Positions 34,691 to 47,203 of a stretch of DNA of 64,000 bases are shown here, piece after piece; position 1 is the stretch's first letter; each line of letters begins with the position of its first letter. The translations under genes were made by a program, and so were the position numbers. The stretch comes from Ceratodon purpureus. Its lineage: Eukaryota > Streptophyta > Bryopsida > Pseudoditrichales > Ditrichaceae. Location: the NCBI GenBank assembly GCA_014871385.1, contig CM026426.1, positions 96,870,861-96,934,860 of the forward strand. The letters run 5' to 3'. The notes below the pieces were generated by a model that saw nothing but the letters and a program-made list of their open reading frames with translations, did not search any database and was not told where the DNA came from.

Positions 34691-37600
34691 TAGAAAGGAA
34701 TTGTTGGAATATTATCATGACTGCATGTCAACGGGAGAGTTTACCCTTTTTTGCCTTAACACTTTTGCCTTAGCTCTCTTCAGTTAGGTTCTGCCAGTTC
34801 ATCCAAGCAGTATACAATTTCATCCCAAGATCAGTGAATGAAGTTTGTCGGCTGACTTGGATGTATTCCGTCAGCCGACTGCGGATGTACAGACCTAGGA
34901 CTTGAGAGTCTCAGGGTTAGGAGGTCGGATTTCTTGGAGGATTGGCATTCGATTCTGGAAGAGAGAATTAGGATTGTTGCACCGAACTTTTGGCAGATTC
35001 TGCCTTGTACATTGAGCATTGATGACTCCATTGAGTTTCACTTTTCTGATTTGAGCATTTATTCTGGACTGAATTGATTGAATAAGTGAAGGTTTGGAGA
35101 ATGGCTGAGTTTTAGAAGGGATAGGATTTTAGGGTTAAATCCTCCCCTTACCATTGGCGACCATGCTCTAGTTCGGACCATGTGATCCCTTGATGATCTG
35201 TCTGGTCATTGCCTTCCGATCCGATTTCTCACTTCTGATTCTTCACTAACAATCGATTCATTGTTAGGGTTTTCTTGATTAGGGTTAGCTATAGCTGCAT
35301 CATTCTATATTAATACGTACTCAAGTGTGTTTTTGTACAGTTCAGAGTTGTTTACAGGTAGCACGTGTTTTCTCATCACTGCAAATCGAAGTCCTTTTCT
35401 TGTCACTGTAGTTGGATTCAAAGGATCTTCCCCTGTGCCAATGGTTCGCAACCGTTGCTAACTCTGGTCTTCAGCCATAACCTATTGTGTGATGCTCGTC
35501 AAGTTCTACACTTTTGCAGGGATATCAAAAGTGGCGGACTACAGGATGCAGCCTGGTGCACGCCGACAGGAACTGAGGGCAGTTCTCTAGCCAAAAAGGG
35601 GATAGACAACATCAAGGTAAGTTTTCTAAAACTTATTACTACTGAATTAAAACAAAAAGGGAGGGAAAGGAATTGAAATTGAGGATTCCTTGTTTTGCGG
35701 ATCTCAGTCGACCTAGAGATTTCTTGGATTGGATTCTAGGTGTTGCAGATAAACAAGGGAAAAACAACACTAGGACAGTTGAGAGTTCTAGACACGAACT
35801 AAGAAAAATTAGTTGTTGTAACTAAAACAGTCTTGACTTCTAACCTATAGAGGAAGGGGACCAAAGGGATTTATGAGAAGACAGGTCATGGAGAGGTATC
35901 ACCGTTGGTTGCAATGGAAAGGACGTACCACAGAGCCGACTCCACCGGAGGCAACAGACCGACCTAGCTCACAGGGTAGTGCGGCCAAACAAGTGGGTGA
36001 GTTGATTGATATGGAAGTAGATAACGATTTCTCCTCTTCAGACGGAAGGACGAGAGAAAGCCAACTGTCGGAACACGGAAACTTGCTTTTCATCCAATTA
36101 GCACCAAAAACAAGCTAAAACTACCTTCCTATCCATGTAATTCTAAGTATTGTTTCAGAGACTCAATAGTGCTTTGTCACGTATCCTCTCATGAGCAATC
36201 CGGTCTCTCTCTCTGCTGGAATTGTATCTCCAAAACCGAATACTTCTTCTTTCTCTTTTCTCTCTCTCTAACCTTCTTCTCTCAAAAGTTTGATTAACCA
36301 ACCCCAACGTACCCAGCGAGGCACCACCTCACAACTAACTTAGAGAACTCTCGATAGCAGGTCACATAAGTGATTCTTCCTGATCCGTGAGACTACAACG
36401 ATACATCGATACGGATTCGGGAGAACTAGGATCCGACTATCTCTAGGCGACCCGTTCCACTTTCCTACCCTCCTCTCATTGATTGCGGGACCTCTTTAAA
36501 AGTTCAGGGAGCCCGATCAAGTACCCCTCAATCCGCTACGACCCTAGCCTCACCATTAGACGGAAGTCACGCAGAGTGTAAGAAAACACAAATACTTCAC
36601 TGATAAGGAATATGGGAAGGAATCATGCAAAGACAAGGACCCGGAAAACGCCGTGAGCCCCACTTAAATAAGCGAAGGCTTTCACAAAAGCGGCGGCGCC
36701 AAAAGGTTCTGAAAAAACCCTAATTACTAATCAACTACCTAAAATCCTATTACTCCGAGTAATCCAGATCTAAGATCCGATTTCAACTCCTATAAACCCA
36801 GAAAGCGACAAGTGGGGGGGGGGGGGAATCTATTCGGTCTTCGTTTTCTTTGACTTACCCTTGTCATCTTTTGACCGTTTTGACCTTGGCTTTTGCTCCA
36901 ATTAAAATAGGGCCGTTTTGTCTGGCAATAAAATTATAGGGCCGTTGGATCGGCGAGCCAAATGATGCGGCCGCATCGCTGCCTTTGGATCGTGTCGTGG
37001 TTGCCGTCCTAATTTAACGGCCGTGATGTGGTCGTGTTGCTCATCCATTGGCCGCCCAATGAGCCCAAGCCACGTGGGCTATCCAATCCAACAATCGTCT
37101 GGACGGAGGGTCGGGCAGCCCACCGATTCGTTGCCCTCGGAGACGATGGCGGCGTGGGCTATCCGCAAGGTGGCTGTTGCATCCGTCGGTTGCAGGTGTC
37201 GACAGTCTGATCGTTGCTGGGGCTTTTCTCCAAATAATAGAATGTTCGACCTCATTTTCCTCCACTTATTTCCTCCCCCTCTATATGAGCGGATGTAGGG
37301 GGTTTTATTTTTTTAAACTCTTTTCCTCAAAACCTTGTGGAATTTTAATTGCTTTATGTATGTTTGTAAGGATCTTTTGATCTAATTCTCCATGCGGTTT
37401 TGGAGTTTTTTTAAAAACTCAAAACGCATTGAGCATTGAAGGCTTGTATTGCAGTTGAACTCTTTTTGTTCTATCAGTATGCCAAGGAACAAGTAACCAA
37501 AGACTGTGGAGGAATTTTGGACCCAAATAAAAGTTGCGTGATAAACCTTTCCAACCTTGTAAGGAATTTGTAAACAAATCAATTGCTCGATTCTATGACG

Positions 37601-38089
37601 AGAACAACATTTGGTACCTAGAGAGCTCGTATAAGCACTATTTTAAAGAAGGGCTAGGGAAAATTTAGATTGAGATGGCAGAGCACATTATGAGTGCCAT
37701 AAATATGCTCAAGTGAGAAGAGACCCAAGAGAAGGTTTTAAACCAACTTCTTGCGGCATTGATCTCACAATTTAATATAAAATGCCTTGCTCATTTTGGG
37801 TAAGTTTGGAAGACAACATTGCGCAGGAGACAAAGCATTCAAAGAGGTTATATTGAAGGCTAAACTATTCGTAAGTTGCATGAAACCATTGGCCGCGAGG
37901 AGAGTCGCCGGACTTCGATCGGTTGGTGGAAATCTATGGAAGGGCGATTCATGGAACAATAATGCCACTAAACCTTGATTGCCATTCCGGAAACAGAGAG
38001 GGTGTTATCTGTAGATGACAAACCCCTCTAAGAGATGGATATGCAACTATCTGGATACATTTACAATTGCCTACACACACTCGATAAAA
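34691..38089. other. Mostly noncoding; one weak small ORF
   Basis: No clear gene. A frame at 35873-36118 (MRRQVMERYHRWLQWKG...LIDMEVDNDFSSSDG) is coding-like for 81 codons but has no context. A pyrimidine-rich TCTC stretch lies at 36200-36290. AAACCCTAA occurs near 36718 and a G13 run at 36814-36826. G+C-richer DNA at 36950-37200 has open frames on both strands and no recognised product. Confidence 0.4.
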
Positions 38090-39000
38090 AGCCCACATTG
38101 TTTGGTATTCCTGTTTTGGTGTTACTTTTAAGTGATTCCCTTTGCCTAAACTTATACACATGTGAAGGTGGTGAACCACTTACCCAGTGATATGTAGAGT
38201 GTGCTCGGGACAATCATTCACTTGCTTTAGATGTGTGGCAATGAAAACTAAATTGGATGATCGTCAATGTTTTTTTATTTTAAATTTTAAATTTTGCAAT
38301 TTAGTGAACATTATATGTTAAAAGTAACTGAGGAAAATTCCAAGATATCAGAGATCTTAGATATCTTTTTCACATCTGTGACATTTTATGGATGTGTATA
38401 TTACACTCTATGCGTATATTAATCCGGATACTTTATGCATTATCTAGTTGATATTCTACACTAGGCTTTTCAAGTCGGCGGTTAGGTGACCATGACTTAC
38501 TCTACTGGTCGGCGGCTAGCCAAGTAGGACCTAAGTAACGACAAGACAGAGTCTTAGTGTTGGAGTTAGAGGACTTTTATCCTACAGATATTCTAAATAA
38601 CCCACATCGTTTGTTAATCATGTTTTGGTGTAACTTTTAATGGAAATGTTTTGCTAACCTTGTACGCTAGGCGTGTTGGTGGGCACCTTATCTAGAGTTG
38701 TGTAGTGTGAAAGGAACAAGTTCTCCTTCAAACACGGCACTGGGCGCACAATGAAAACCAAACAAGATGAGAAACTTGTTTTTTTATATCTATTCATAAT
38801 TTCACATTTTGTGACATTCTATCAATGTGTATAGTTTTCTCCACCTGTATAGTAGTTGGGACGTGAATGCTATATGTAGGTTAAGTATACTAGGCTAGGC
38901 TCTGTACGTTGGCAGCTAGGCTCTGTACGTTTAGGTTTTAGGATTTTTTTGTTAGCCGTCTGCTGAGGATGTTGGCTGTAAAAGTGGTGCGTGTGTGTTT
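38090..39000. repeat. Diverged direct duplication of about 500 bp
   Basis: Two segments, about 38090-38580 and 38600-39000, share an ordered set of landmarks: CACAT(T/C)GTTTG, TTTTGGTGT(T/A)ACTTTTAA, CAATGAAAAC(T/C)AAA, then TGTGACATT(T/C)TAT with ATGTGTATA following. They are strongly diverged, and no coding frame is kept. Confidence 0.5.
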
Positions 39001-41660
39001 TAATTCTCATATTACTATAAAAACCCTTAGTGTATTATATCCTTGTAAGCGGAATGTTGACATCAAATGCATTTTTCCTTAAACAATTTACTTGTTTAAT
39101 CCAAAATTTAAGAAAAACACATCAAATGCATGTTTGTTGTTGATACAATGTTCTTCTTAAGTAGTCTATAATTAAATGTTTTGTCTACAATTACTTAAAT
39201 ATCCCATCAAACTTTCTCTCTAAAAATTGCAGTAAAAATGAAAGCCGAACATGATCAATGTCCTGCTTTTGTAGTTGCTTCGATAGAACCTTCATAGAAT
39301 CATACAGGCATTGACGCTTTTCAATTTTTTCAAGCATGGTTGGGCACCAAATAAAGTCGAAGGCAGCAAAATGCACAGCTGGGTTGAATGGTTGTTCTTC
39401 CCAAGCTCCTACAAGTGCAGAATTAATGACTGGAACGCTTGAAAAATGGTTACTCCCTCTTCATCGAAGATTGGGACGATTGGAAGTAGGAAAGTGGTCC
39501 ACTACCAACGGAGCCTGCCTTGCCCTTAAATTCACATTTCCAGAGCATCCTAATTCATTCTCCACACTGAAGCTGCTGCTTGAATCACTTCGAAACCATA
39601 TCAGAGGATTCTTAGAAGGCTTCCGCTCCTTGTGCAGCTCCTGCGGCGTGACTCCAAACTGGGTAGTGCCATTGTTGCTGCTGAGCTGCTGTTCCATAGC
39701 CATAACTGATGCTATCTGTTGAAACTATATTTCTCAAGTGGAGTCAAGGAAGAATCTAAATTGTAGCGAAGAGGGGAGCAAATACAATATTGAATTAATA
39801 GGCCATGGTCCAAGTCTTTCACTTGAGCTACTACCAAATGCAATACACGAGTCTAGGAGAGAGGACATCTGGTGTAAATGTGTGCTGTTGAAGGTGAAAT
39901 TTATACCAGAATGATGCATGTCATGCATTGCTAGCCAGGGAATTTCAGGGTTTTCACACGACACTTCTATGACGTGAACACCGCTCTGTGCTAATTCATG
40001 AAAGCTTGTCAAAATTCATGAGGATTCTGCCAGGAATGCCTAGACTTCTGTGAATTCTGTACCATCCCGACCGTCCTTGCTACGAAGCTGCTCAAAGCCG
40101 TGCCACGACTGTAAGTTACATCAGTACCAAGGAAACCACTGTAATTTTTTTACTAATAATATCAAGCTCTTGATTCGAACTACTTTTATTTTAGACCAAT
40201 CTTACACGCTTGAAGGTTTTGAAGCTTCTATAGGAATTATAGTGAGTAACCGTCACAATAGAGCAATTCCGAAACTTCAGTTTTTGTATGGCTTTGTATG
40301 CTTGTGAATGCTTAATTTTGAGTGACATCGTTGCTGAGGACATCGCGACAACCATCTGCTAGTAATACTTTGATAAACGAACTGAAAATTCTCCCTTGAC
40401 TGGAAGAATCTAGTGCTGACTTCTGATGCAATTTTCCAAGATGAATGAAATGAAGGATTTTAACTCACGATGTCTAATCAAGACTTTAAAGATGGCTCAC
40501 TTGAAATTTTGAAATTTTGTTGTTGAAGAGTGTTTCCAATGATGGGTGTCCTCATCAACGTGCAAAAGAACTTCAAAGCCAAAACTTTTAAATGCACTAC
40601 TTTGAAAGAAACTATTTAACTCTCACTCAACTTGAATGTTAAAGGTGGCGTTTGGAAACCCAAGAGTCACTATCTATTCACAATCCAAAGATATGTTCCG
40701 CCGACCAATGATCTATTAACATTCACAGATACGTGGGCAAAAGGTTCCTAACACAAATGTAATAGAAAATTGATAAGTCATGGATGCATCATTATGATTG
40801 ATGTGTTTGTTGGGGCATCTTCACCCTGTCATGCCTGTCAAGGTAGAGGGCGCTTCATTGAGTGCTGGTTGTCAGCGCAACCATGCTATCTGCATTTGTT
40901 CCACTAGGCCCGGCCCTTCTCCCTGTTTCAGGATATGTGGTTTCCCCTCTAAGTTTGTCTCTTGCCTCCCCTCCTTCCTCCCACCTTCTCCCCATGCCTT
41001 CCGCCTTCTTCCCTCTTTTGTCCATCTCCTCTTCCACTATACTGCGATCTACACTCCAAATTTAGCATTGGTGCCATAGTTGGCGTCAAAGATGGAGAAG
41101 CTCTTAGTTGTTACAATCCTTTTGAGTGGGTTTCCAAGGTGAGTAGAGCAGCAAAATAAGGCACCGAAATAGGATATTGGTTAGTAGACTTTAGTAAAAA
41201 ATGGCAACCTTTCCAGGCAATGCATACAGGTTGATGTTATTAATTTTAGTGTTTGTATTGACGTGAAGGTGCCTTCATTAAAATGAAACAACGTTGAGTG
41301 GCAAGGCTAGCATGAATATATGGTTCTTGTGCCAAAACAAATAGTAGTTTATTTTGTATGCATTTCCAATAGATTGTAGGTACACTTGCTAAGTCCAAAT
41401 AGCAAATTAATTTTTGAATAGTAAACAAGTAAATAGAACCTACACCTATTAGATAGGAGAGTGTTAGAAGATCATTGAGTGCTATTAACTAGAAAAGCAC
41501 CATAGCTGGCTTAGAAGTTAGTCATGAAAAAATTTTGATTTTGGAAGAAGTGGTAGACCACCAAATAAGCCAAAACTTGGTCCCTGTTCAAGTCCTAGCA
41601 AGACAAGAAGCTGCAAGCCCCATCATGCATGTTGATGAATAAACTAGCAAAATATTTAGT
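39001..41660. other. Spacer, no supportable gene
   Basis: Short open frames on both strands at 39190-40310 and 40800-41160 lack coding character. TTGGTGCCATAGTTGGCGTC near 41068 faintly resembles a retrotransposon primer-binding region, but no flanking LTR was found. Confidence 0.4.
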
Positions 41661-42180
41661 ATGTCGAGGTTTCAAATGGGTATAATGTCTAGAGTAAAGA
41701 AGTTTATGAAGGTAATTAATGGTACACTACTTAGAGAAATGCATGGGGATGAGGAAATGCGGTCCCATAAATATGAAGTCTACTATTTCATTCTCATCTT
41801 TATTATGAATCCTAAACTCATATGGAGGTTGGTGGCTTGCAAAACTACCAACCATATGTGGCCTAGATTAAGTACTATTTACAAGCAAAATGTTATAGTA
41901 TATACAACTATTGCAACAATAGCTTTTTAAACTCAAGATGAAATCCGATGGACTAAACTGCAATAGCTCACATCAATCAAACTACAAGGATAAAGCAATG
42001 TTCTAGGGTTTACTTATAGAAGCGTGGATGTCCTTTTCTCTATCAAAGTAACATTCCATTAATTACCTCTAGACACTACTAAGTTGTGCAATGTTTGGAG
42101 GCTGGCTTTTGAACATTGCTTCAGATTTTATTGGAATGGCCATGTTCAATGCTTAGGGAGAAGAACATGAGGTGAATTCC
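41661..42180 (+). pseudogene. Relic of a copia-type gag (UBN2-like)
   Basis: The reading FQMGIMSRVKKFMKVINGTL, followed by FIMNPKLIWRLVACKTTNHM and WPRLSTIYKQN, follows the usual UBN2 pattern of copia gag (Trp/Phe-rich start, 'GT' turn, then C-[KT]-T-x-x-x-x-W-x-x-L-x-x-x-Y). A stop at 41928 and several later ones break the frame. No protease, integrase or reverse transcriptase was found near it, and no LTR pair. Confidence 0.35.
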
Positions 42181-42427
42181 TCCGCGATATTCACTCAAGA
42201 TTAAAAGCAAAACATATTTTTCTTGGAATTTATTACTTCAATTTCAACTTGTTATACATCCAAATGTATTCACCTCCCTAGTGTTTATTACACTGTCAGT
42301 AGGGGAAAAATGAGGTCACGAAAAGGCCTTTGAGACTGGCTTGTGTGAAAAAAAAAGGAGGATGCTCGTGCAATTATGACAGTGGCACCCAAGGTGCCAA
42401 CGCTGCGGGCTAGAGGGCTCAAATCAA

Positions 42428-44750
42428 TCACCTCGAGGAAGCGCGTGTGTGCCGAGTTGGTATAGTGTTAGGGCTGACAGCATGCAATGCTGCTACGCAC
42501 ATATTCGGAGCCCCGCAGCTCATGTTAGTAAAATATTTGGCATCGCGTTCAATGAGAGAGATATGAGTCAGCCCACCTACCTCGACAGATGATGTGTGCT
42601 GCTCCACCTTCAACCAAAGTTGTTTGGATGACATGCTGCCAACGGTTACGGCAGCTTGGCCTACGTTGGAGTTCACCCTGGTGGTTGCCCAAATGCTTTG
42701 TAGAATGCAGGCGGTGGCGTGCACAATGACGGTTCACAAAGCTTAGTGTCAATCCATAAGAGCATTGGTCGATAGGGGTGCAGCCAACTGGAGTTAGTGC
42801 TCTGAGGTGTCCACGTGATTTGGGAAATTGGGTGCCGTATAGGTAGCAAATTTTCACATTTGGAGGACTCTTGATTCAGGGTGGAAGTGCGGCTTTCTTC
42901 GCTGACAACATAACGTACCATTTGCTGCCAGCGAGCTGCAAAACTAGGTAATTTTTCTCCTTTCTTTCAATTCTCTGGCTTGACATAATCCATCCTTTGT
43001 TGCCTTCTAGGTGCAACGTTGTGATTAGGTAGGATTATGAAAAACTGAACTTTTAATTACATACTGTGGAGTTTGCTGTCATCAAGTGCTCAAACTATGC
43101 AAATATGATTTTAAGTCTGCCGGCAACACGTTCTTTGGCGGTTGTTGCTATGAAAGGCATATGTTATGTCCATTTCTGTGTCTTCCAATACCTTGGGGTT
43201 TTGGAATGGATGGCTAGACGGCCAAAATCTCTAGTTCAGAGCGTACTTTTGCATAACGATTAAGACGTCCATGGCAGTTGGATCCCAATGAGGCTGGACC
43301 GAGATTCATGGATTATGCTGCAACCAAAGTCGAAGGGGCCTTGAGGTAGAGAGGCAAGGAGGCATGGTGGTGATAATTTTCGAAGAGCCTTCAAAGCTCA
43401 GATCATGGATTTTTCCTGGACATTTGGTGTGCGTGGAGCAAGTAACCTTGATAAGGTGCTTGTGCAGCATGCGTATTAGCCTTGCCATCTACGCTTGGAT
43501 CCCGCGGTGGCAGCAAATAGGCCATGCATGGCCAACTACTTATATTCCTCGCACTTTGATGATTGGGTGCATCCCACATCTATCATCGGTCCCATTCTTG
43601 TGCTCTGTGCAGAGATTGGAGAGGCGACGCGGAATGGTCGAAGCCATACAGACTTGTTGGACTGAGGTACATTCTTCTTTGGTGGTGTATATTTCCCTCC
43701 GGCAAGGCCTACTTTGTACAAGAAGGTAGAATCAATTCCGCTCCCTGGTTTCAACGACGTCGAGTGGCCTTTGCCAGATATGCACACCTCTGAAGCCTTT
43801 AGGACCAAGCTTATAGCAGATTTTGCCAATTCGATGAAAGCGTCCACTGGTAGTAGTTTCGCCTAGGAGCAATGGTTTATGCCTGTCCACGTTATGGTGG
43901 ACTTGTTTGCGGTCGCATGTGACAGCATTCGGCAAACTCCTACACTCTTTGTTTTATACTCTCTGTATGAGACTTGGGATGCCTTTCCTCCTCGCTCACC
44001 AAGGCCGTCCTCTACCCTCGCCCGCTTCGAGTGCGACCCGCACTCCCTCTACTCGAGGCCCTCCCTTGCTGCTGCTCCTAGTAACAAGGACGTCATGGCT
44101 AGGTTGAGTGCCGAGTTCCTGAGTGGCCAAGGATATGTTGCGAGCAGAGGGCTTGTCATCGATGTGGCTAGCAAGCACGTGGATGATGGCCTCAATCTGC
44201 TCTCTCAAGGCTGGCGGTGAGAGCTTGAGAGGGTTGCGTGGAGCCTGCTTCTCACGTGTCTTTGCCAGGGACTCTGCCTTCTGTGCTCGGTTGACCTCTT
44301 TGCCGAACACAAAGCTCAGATGACAAGCTCAAAGAAAAGAAGTACCAAACGTGTTGTTGTCAGGGTCACCTCCATACACCTTTGCATGCAAGTCTGTCTA
44401 AGCATCGATGTCTTGATGGTCACTGCAATCAAAATCGTAATGGCGCCCACATGACGGCTCCAGCCACGACTCTATTTTCAAGGATTTCTTACATACGTTG
44501 TCACCGATGAGGTCGGAGAATGGGGTTCCACTGTTGTAGAGGCCAAGTGTACGATGGAAGAACTGGCTGTCGTAGTTTTCCCTCTTCCTTCCATGAAAGA
44601 GGGAGTTATCATTTGGAGCTTGGATGCCACATCATTCGGTAGCGACTTCAGGTCGAATGGCCGGTCCCATGGTGTAGGAACTAGCTTTTCCTTGCTGCCA
44701 GCAACCATGGTTGCAACACAACGACGAGTTAGTGGTGACACAATGTACCC
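42428..44750 (-). pseudogene. Decayed minus-strand coding region, unassigned
   Basis: Several minus-strand stretches have coding-like composition but change frame and contain stops. They include LVPTPWDRPFDLKSLPNDVA, then DSQFFHRTLGLYNSGTPFSD with SWLEPSCGRHYDFDCSDHQD; LREQIEAIIHVLASHIDD; CISGKGHSTSLKPGSGID; and LTHISLIERDAKYFTNMSCG. No family recognised. A distant relation to family X is possible (repeated TTGCTGCCAGC motifs occur in both) but not shown. Confidence 0.25.
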
Positions 44751-44937
44751 AAACTCAAAGATCTCTAACTCTTAGGTATATTTAAGTAGAATATAGATGC
44801 AAGAAATGCTTACCCCATATTTGCTGATAGCAAGAACTGTAGCTAAAACGATGAGCTTGGCTTCTTGCACACAGTTTGTGGAAATTTTTGGATAGATAGC
44901 CTACAGATTACTACTCACACGTGCTACACTATGTCAC

Positions 44938-45499
44938 TCACAGCAAACTGAGCTCACAACTTTGCAAGGTAGCTGACAATACAAGTAAAGACACAAAACC
45001 GAAACAAAGAAATTCTATGGGGTTTACTTGAATGCTGTCGCGTCCCCCTTTGCGCTCCTTCGTCCTCCGCCGCTGTCCGTCCCACACTTCCCTTGCTCCA
45101 CCGCACCCCTCTATCAACAATCCCTCTACGGTCTTCTTCTATCAACGAATCCTCCACGCTCGCAGCTCCCTTCTTCCGCGCCCACAACTCTCTGCCCTCG
45201 CGCCCACAGCTCCCTGCCTCCGCGACCACAGCTTCTTCCTCTGCACCCGCACCTCCCTTCCTCTAGGCAACTCCAATCCCCCTCTAAGGAAGCGCCTTCC
45301 TCTCTTTGCACATGCTCTACAAATCGGTGGCCTTGTTGCAGCAGCTCCCCTCCAAGCTCATTGCCTTTAACACCAACACGGAGGAGTTGCTGGCAGCAAC
45401 AAAAGCAAGAGGGGGAGAAGAAAAGCGCTCCTCCCCCTCTCTACACCGCGAGGGAATGGGCGCTGTAGTCATAGTGGAATGACTCGCGCCCATTAACAC
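44938..45499. repeat. Pyrimidine-rich strand-asymmetric region with imperfect repeats
   Basis: The plus strand is strongly C+T-rich. A unit near CGCCCACAGCTCCCTGCCTC repeats imperfectly three to four times (45175-45250), which reads GRGGRELWARG on the minus strand. Open frames occur on both strands as a result of composition. Confidence 0.5.
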
Positions 45500-47203
45500 A
45501 CAGTCCCCTTTAGAAGGTCACATCACATTATTAAGAGTTTAAAAAAAATAAAAACTCAGAAAAAAATAACAAAAATTGGAGGAGGAAAATATAGGGGAAA
45601 AAAAGGGAAAAAATAAAAATAAAAACAAGATAAAAACCAAAACAAAAAAAATCTAAAATAATGATTAGTAGGAAAATTACCTAAAATTGGGAGAAGGAAA
45701 ATAATTCAAAATAAAAAATTATTAACTTTTGATTATTTTTAAAAACCAATAATTATATATTATTAATTATTTAAACAACAAGTACAGTTCATTCTACAAT
45801 ATCTATATTAATTGAAAATCACAAAGGAATTTAGAAAACATCATTTTAAAGAAATGAGAAAAAGAAGGAAATTCGGAAAAAAAAAAGGTCGTACAAATTA
45901 TTATTCATATTTGATAAATTGAGGAATATGACTTGTATAAGTTTATGAAATTCTTATAAATTATTCCACAATATCTCAACAAAAAAGTGTATTTGATTTT
46001 AGTATTAAAATTAAATTTTTTTCTCCCTTTTTTACTTTTCCTACCAAGTATTTTAATTTTTTAATTTATTTAATTTATTTAATTTTTTGATTTATGTTAT
46101 TTAATAAATATTAGAAATTCGGAGAATAATTCAAGAAATTTGGGAAAAGTTAAAAAAATAATAATCTTTCTTTTTGATGTATCGTGCGACTATGAAATAA
46201 AAATAAATGATCTTTAGTTTTTTTATATTAGAAGAAGGATGTGAAATTAAAAAAAAAAAAAAAACTAAGAACTTTTAAATACATTTAAAATTAATTTAAA
46301 AAATAATAATAACTAAAGGGCTTGTCTCCTTATTCCAGTCTTGTAGACTATATTCATTAATATAAATTAAAACAAACAAAAAAAAATTAGAAGGCTTTCA
46401 TACATTCTACTTCCCTCTAAAGGTCTTATAGAATACATTGAGAAACATAATATTACAAAATTTAAAAATAATTTTAAAAATTAATAATATGAGAATTCAA
46501 TTAAGAAATGATGAAACTTACCCCTAAGATCTTGTAGAATACGAAGAAAGAATAAATGAAAAAACTTAACTAAAAAGATATATGATCCAAAATCAAGATA
46601 AGTTGATATGAAACAAAGAATACTTTATAAGAGAACATGATTTAAAATTTAAAATTCAGCTTTGTATAATAAATATTTCTATAAATAACATTCATATTTT
46701 TTTGAATTTAAATATTATATTCCAAATGTAAAAGCTCATTATACTAATTCCAATCTTATTTGCCTAATTAATGGATCATGTATTCTTAGATAAGTATTCG
46801 CACCCCTCTTAAATTTTGAAAGTGAATTGCTTGAATATTTTATTTATTTTTATTATTTATCTAGTAATTTATTTAATTTTTTCATCTATTCTCTTATACT
46901 ACTTTGTATTTTCTCGATACAATGACAACGTTACACCAAGAGCGTCACATTATTTACAATAGGATGGTATGATGGTTGAAGTAGCTTTTTAGTAGTGTTA
47001 TTATAAGCTCGTATTGAAGAGTTGTTTATAAAAAGAAGTGTATATTTCAAGACGGTTTCAACATCCCAGAAAGTGTTGGCTTCATTGTACTTTCTATAGG
47101 ATATTGTTAAAAAATAATACTTAACTATAACATTTCCCTTCTACAAAACTCTGTATGTGAAGAGAAAACAAATCAAGTAACCCTTAGGCTCTGAGCCCCT
47201 CAG
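45500..47203. other. A+T-rich spacer
   Basis: Extremely A+T-rich, with many poly-A and poly-T runs. No gene, terminal repeat or tandem array seen. It lies 3' of family X copy 2. Confidence 0.6.

Noticed and set aside
37023..37298. Several overlapping open frames in a G+C-rich patch
   Set aside because: Frames are open on both strands at once because of base composition. No recognisable product.
41060..41090. Retrotransposon primer-binding site
   Set aside because: The resemblance is weak and no LTR pair or polyprotein was found near it apart from a faint gag-like frame 600 bp away.
44954..45468. Overlapping Pro/Ser-rich and Gly/Arg-rich proteins on both strands
   Set aside because: The region is pyrimidine-rich with short repeats, so open frames on both strands are expected by composition.
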